From the NCBI GenBank assembly GCA_024709425.1, contig JANJWS010000103.1:1-64000 (forward strand): a DNA stretch of 64,000 nucleotides, given 5' to 3'. The DNA comes from Thiobacillus sp. GTDB taxonomy: Bacteria; Pseudomonadota; Gammaproteobacteria; Burkholderiales; Thiobacillaceae. The notes below the pieces were generated by a model. The model was given only the letters and a program-made list of their open reading frames with translations. It was not told the DNA's origin and did no database searches. Shown in pieces: positions 61,484 through 64,000 of this stretch. Made by a program: the position numbers and the translations under genes. How positions within the stretch are numbered: the stretch's first letter is position 1; each line of letters starts with the position of its first letter.

Positions 61484-63550
61484 CTACCAGGCAAGGCTCA
61501 GGCTTGCGTAGGCACGCCGGCTGAAAACGTTGGTGTCGCGAAACTCGGCGTAGTCCTCGCCCAGGTTCTGCCCGACCAGCGCGGCCTCCATGTCGTGCCC
61601 CTGCCAGGTCCAGCGGCGTGCCAGGCGCAGGTCAACGCGCGTGAAGCGTTCCGTGATGTCACCTTCGGACAGCCATTGCTGGCGGTCGCTGCGCTGGACG
61701 AACACGCTGGCGTCCCAGCCCTGCCCCATGCGATAGCGCCCGAGCAGGCTGAAACTGTTGCGCGGCGCCGAATGGGGAATGTCGTCTTCGAAACTTTGTG
61801 CCTCGGCCGCCATGTCCGCGGACAGGAACACCCGCGCAAAATTCGCGTCGACCTCCAGTTGCGGCGTCGGCCGCCAACGCAGCTGGATTTCGCCGCCGCG
61901 CACGTCTGCCTTGCCAATGTTGGCGTACTTGCGTTCGATGGTGCGCTTCGACAACAGGCCATCATCGCTCGTATCGTAGTTGTTGCGCAGATAGCCGATG
62001 AAATCGTCGATGCGATCGTCGAACAACCGGATGTCATAGTCCAGCCGCGCGGCACGCCATGCACCGAGGTAGGCGAGTTCGCGCGACAGCACGCGCTCCG
62101 GCGCAAGCCCGTCGGACGGCACGGTGAAAATGTCGAGCACGTCGCCGGAATCGAGGCGGTAAGCCTGGTTGCCGTGTTCCTCGAAGAATGTCGGCGAACG
62201 ATAGGCGCGCGAGATGCCTGCCCGAACCACGTGCCCCGGCGCGACGGTAAAGCTCGCGGCGAGACGCGGCGAGACGTCGAAACCGGTGAAGTAGTGGTGC
62301 TCCAGCATCGCGCCCGCATGCAGCAGCACAGCATCGTGCGCACGCCATTCGAGATTGCCGAAGACGCGTGCCATATCGCCGCGCCAGGTCTTGCCGGTGT
62401 CGTAGTAGTGTATGCCCGATACGGTTTCCTCCCGCACTTCGCCCCCCCAAACGCCGCGAAGAGCCGGACTCCACTGTTCGTTCACCTGCAGTTCGACATT
62501 GCTGCGGGTCTGCAGCAGATATTGGTCGAGCAGCAAAACGCCCAGCGGAGTCGTCGTACCGCTGAGATCCTGCCGCAGGTTGGCGTCGAAACGGTTGCGC
62601 GTGTGATACGCCTGCACCATCCATTCACGCCGCGCGGACTCCACCTTGCGGTAGCCAAGCTGAACGTACAGCGCGCGCGAATCCTGCTCCGGCGGCTCGA
62701 TCAGACGGCGTGCATCGGTCTCGTCGTCGAGCACCCGTCCCGCCTGCCAGTCACCCTGCGACACACCGAACTGCGCCATGAGTTCGGAGTCTCCGGACCG
62801 TTGCCAGTCGATGCGCCCATTCAGGAAGTAAGTCTTCCCGCCTTCCAGGTACCGGCCATTGTCCGGGGCGGCCTTGAAATCGACATCGCGTTCGAAGCGA
62901 TCGTGTTCGCGCGCAGAAACGGTCAACCGGTAGCGCAGATCGTCCCGACCTCCACCATGCTGTGCCGTGAATCCGTTCGCGGACTGCTCGCCAGCGTGCA
63001 TGAACACCCGGCTTCCCTGCGCCTGCGCGGCGGTGCGGGTGATGATGTTGATCACCGCGGCAAAGGCATTCGCCCCGTGCACGGTGGCATTGGGGCCGCG
63101 CACCACTTCGATGTGTTCGATGTCATCGACGGATAGCGGTAGATCGGTCCAGTACACCGCGCCGTAGTGCGGACTGTAGATCGAGCGCCCGTCGACCAGC
63201 ACCTGGAAGCGGCGCGAATAGGCGTCGCCCATACCGTGATAGCCGGCCGCCCAGGTATTGTCGCGGGTATACGCGACGGAGAAGCCCGGCACCAGGCGCA
63301 GCAGGTCGGGAATGTCGCGAAAACCCGAGGCACGGATCATGTCGCGGTCGATCACGGTCATCGCCGCCGGTGCTTCGTTCACCGGCTGCGACAGGCGCGA
63401 CGCCGACAACACCACCGGCATGTCGTCGAGAAAATCGGTCTCGCTGACGGCCGCACGCGCAGGAGAAGAAAGGACCAGGGCGCCAAGCAGGGCGCTCAGG
63501 GCGCAACGCGCCCCGCCGCGCCCCCGCCCGGAATCGTGTTCAGTTTCCAC
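61484..63550 (-). CDS. TonB-dependent outer-membrane receptor
   Basis: Plug domain (APAAMTVIDRDMIRASGFRDIPDLLRLVPGFSVAYTRDN; IEHIEVVRGPNATVHGANAFAAVINIIT) and C-terminal beta strand ending ASLSLAW. Confidence 0.94.
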   Translation of the reverse strand: METEHDSGRGRGGARCALSALLGALVLSSPARAAVSETDFLDDMPVVLSASRLSQPVNEAPAAMTVIDRDMIRASGFRDIPDLLRLVPGFSVAYTRDNTWAAGYHGMGDAYSRRFQVLVDGRSIYSPHYGAVYWTDLPLSVDDIEHIEVVRGPNATVHGANAFAAVINIITRTAAQAQGSRVFMHAGEQSANGFTAQHGGGRDDLRYRLTVSAREHDRFERDVDFKAAPDNGRYLEGGKTYFLNGRIDWQRSGDSELMAQFGVSQGDWQAGRVLDDETDARRLIEPPEQDSRALYVQLGYRKVESARREWMVQAYHTRNRFDANLRQDLSGTTTPLGVLLLDQYLLQTRSNVELQVNEQWSPALRGVWGGEVREETVSGIHYYDTGKTWRGDMARVFGNLEWRAHDAVLLHAGAMLEHHYFTGFDVSPRLAASFTVAPGHVVRAGISRAYRSPTFFEEHGNQAYRLDSGDVLDIFTVPSDGLAPERVLSRELAYLGAWRAARLDYDIRLFDDRIDDFIGYLRNNYDTSDDGLLSKRTIERKYANIGKADVRGGEIQLRWRPTPQLEVDANFARVFLSADMAAEAQSFEDDIPHSAPRNSFSLLGRYRMGQGWDASVFVQRSDRQQWLSEGDITERFTRVDLRLARRWTWQGHDMEAALVGQNLGEDYAEFRDTNVFSRRAYASLSLAW

Positions 63551-63578
63551 CCGCGCCGCCCCCCGCCGGCAACCCGTA

Positions 63579-64000
63579 TCACCACTTGATGCTCAGGCTA
63601 CCATACACGCGGCGGCTGAAAACGTTCTCCATGCGGAATTCGCTGTAATCCTCGCCCAGGTCCTGCCCAACCAGCGCGGCCTCCATTTCGTGCCCCTGCC
63701 AGGTCCAGCGGCGCGCCAGGCGCGCATCCCAGCGGGTGAAGGCCTCGGTCCAGTCGCCCTCGCTGAGCCATTTCATGCGTCCCGAGCGATAGACACCCGC
63801 GCTCGCCGTCCAGCCACGTCCCAGGTCGTACCGCGCCAGCAGGCTGAACGTGTTGCGCGGTGCGGAGTCCTCCAGGTCCTTGTCGACGGACGGGTCGGCA
63901 TGAATGAAGGCGCGCGCGTACTGTGCCGACAGCCTGAGCGCGGGCACGGGTTGCCAGTTGGCCTGCAGATCGCCGCCGCGCACGGTGAAGTCGTCGCGGT
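63579..64000 (-). CDS. TonB-dependent receptor, C-terminal part (runs off the window)
   Basis: C-terminus closely matches the neighbouring receptor (RRWTWQGHEMEAALVGQDLGEDYSEFRMENVFSRRVYGSLSIKW). Confidence 0.9.
   Translation of the reverse strand, partial: RDDFTVRGGDLQANWQPVPALRLSAQYARAFIHADPSVDKDLEDSAPRNTFSLLARYDLGRGWTASAGVYRSGRMKWLSEGDWTEAFTRWDARLARRWTWQGHEMEAALVGQDLGEDYSEFRMENVFSRRVYGSLSIKW

Overview
This is a 64 kb, GC-rich chromosomal window from a betaproteobacterium. The lineage is inferred from gene content and order and resembles Rhodocyclales or Thiobacillus; it was not tested. Most of it is housekeeping: lptD-surA-pdxA-rsmA with divergent amgK-murU, two ubiquinone FAD monooxygenases, pepP, hsp20/cbpA/cbpM, glyQS-gmhB-plsC, slt, ilvA, rpiA, yacG-zapD-coaE-pilDCB, ffh, and fmdB-DUF502-aspS. 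No rRNA, tRNA, CRISPR array or transposase was seen. The most interesting items are: (1) two tandem, translationally coupled, paralogous microproteins of about 50 aa at 34228-34535, behind a near-consensus sigma-54 promoter and an upstream dyad; (2) a CCA-adding enzyme fused in frame to archease, directly followed by rtcB, which looks like a compact RNA-repair operon; (3) short palindrome-bearing in-frame insertions at equivalent positions in the two adjacent ubiquinone hydroxylase genes; (4) an orphan giant protein of 1636 aa with no recognisable system around it, wedged between yheS and glyQ; (5) a yheS-type ABC-F gene with an apparent 1-nt deletion; (6) a large secreted subtilase ending in a duplicated 131-aa domain I do not recognise. 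Several regulatory candidates are also reported: a possible divergent heat-shock promoter, OmpR/RstA-like direct repeats, REP-like hairpins and an inverted repeat covering the fmdB ribosome-binding site. All family assignments come from reading the translated sequence; no database search was run.
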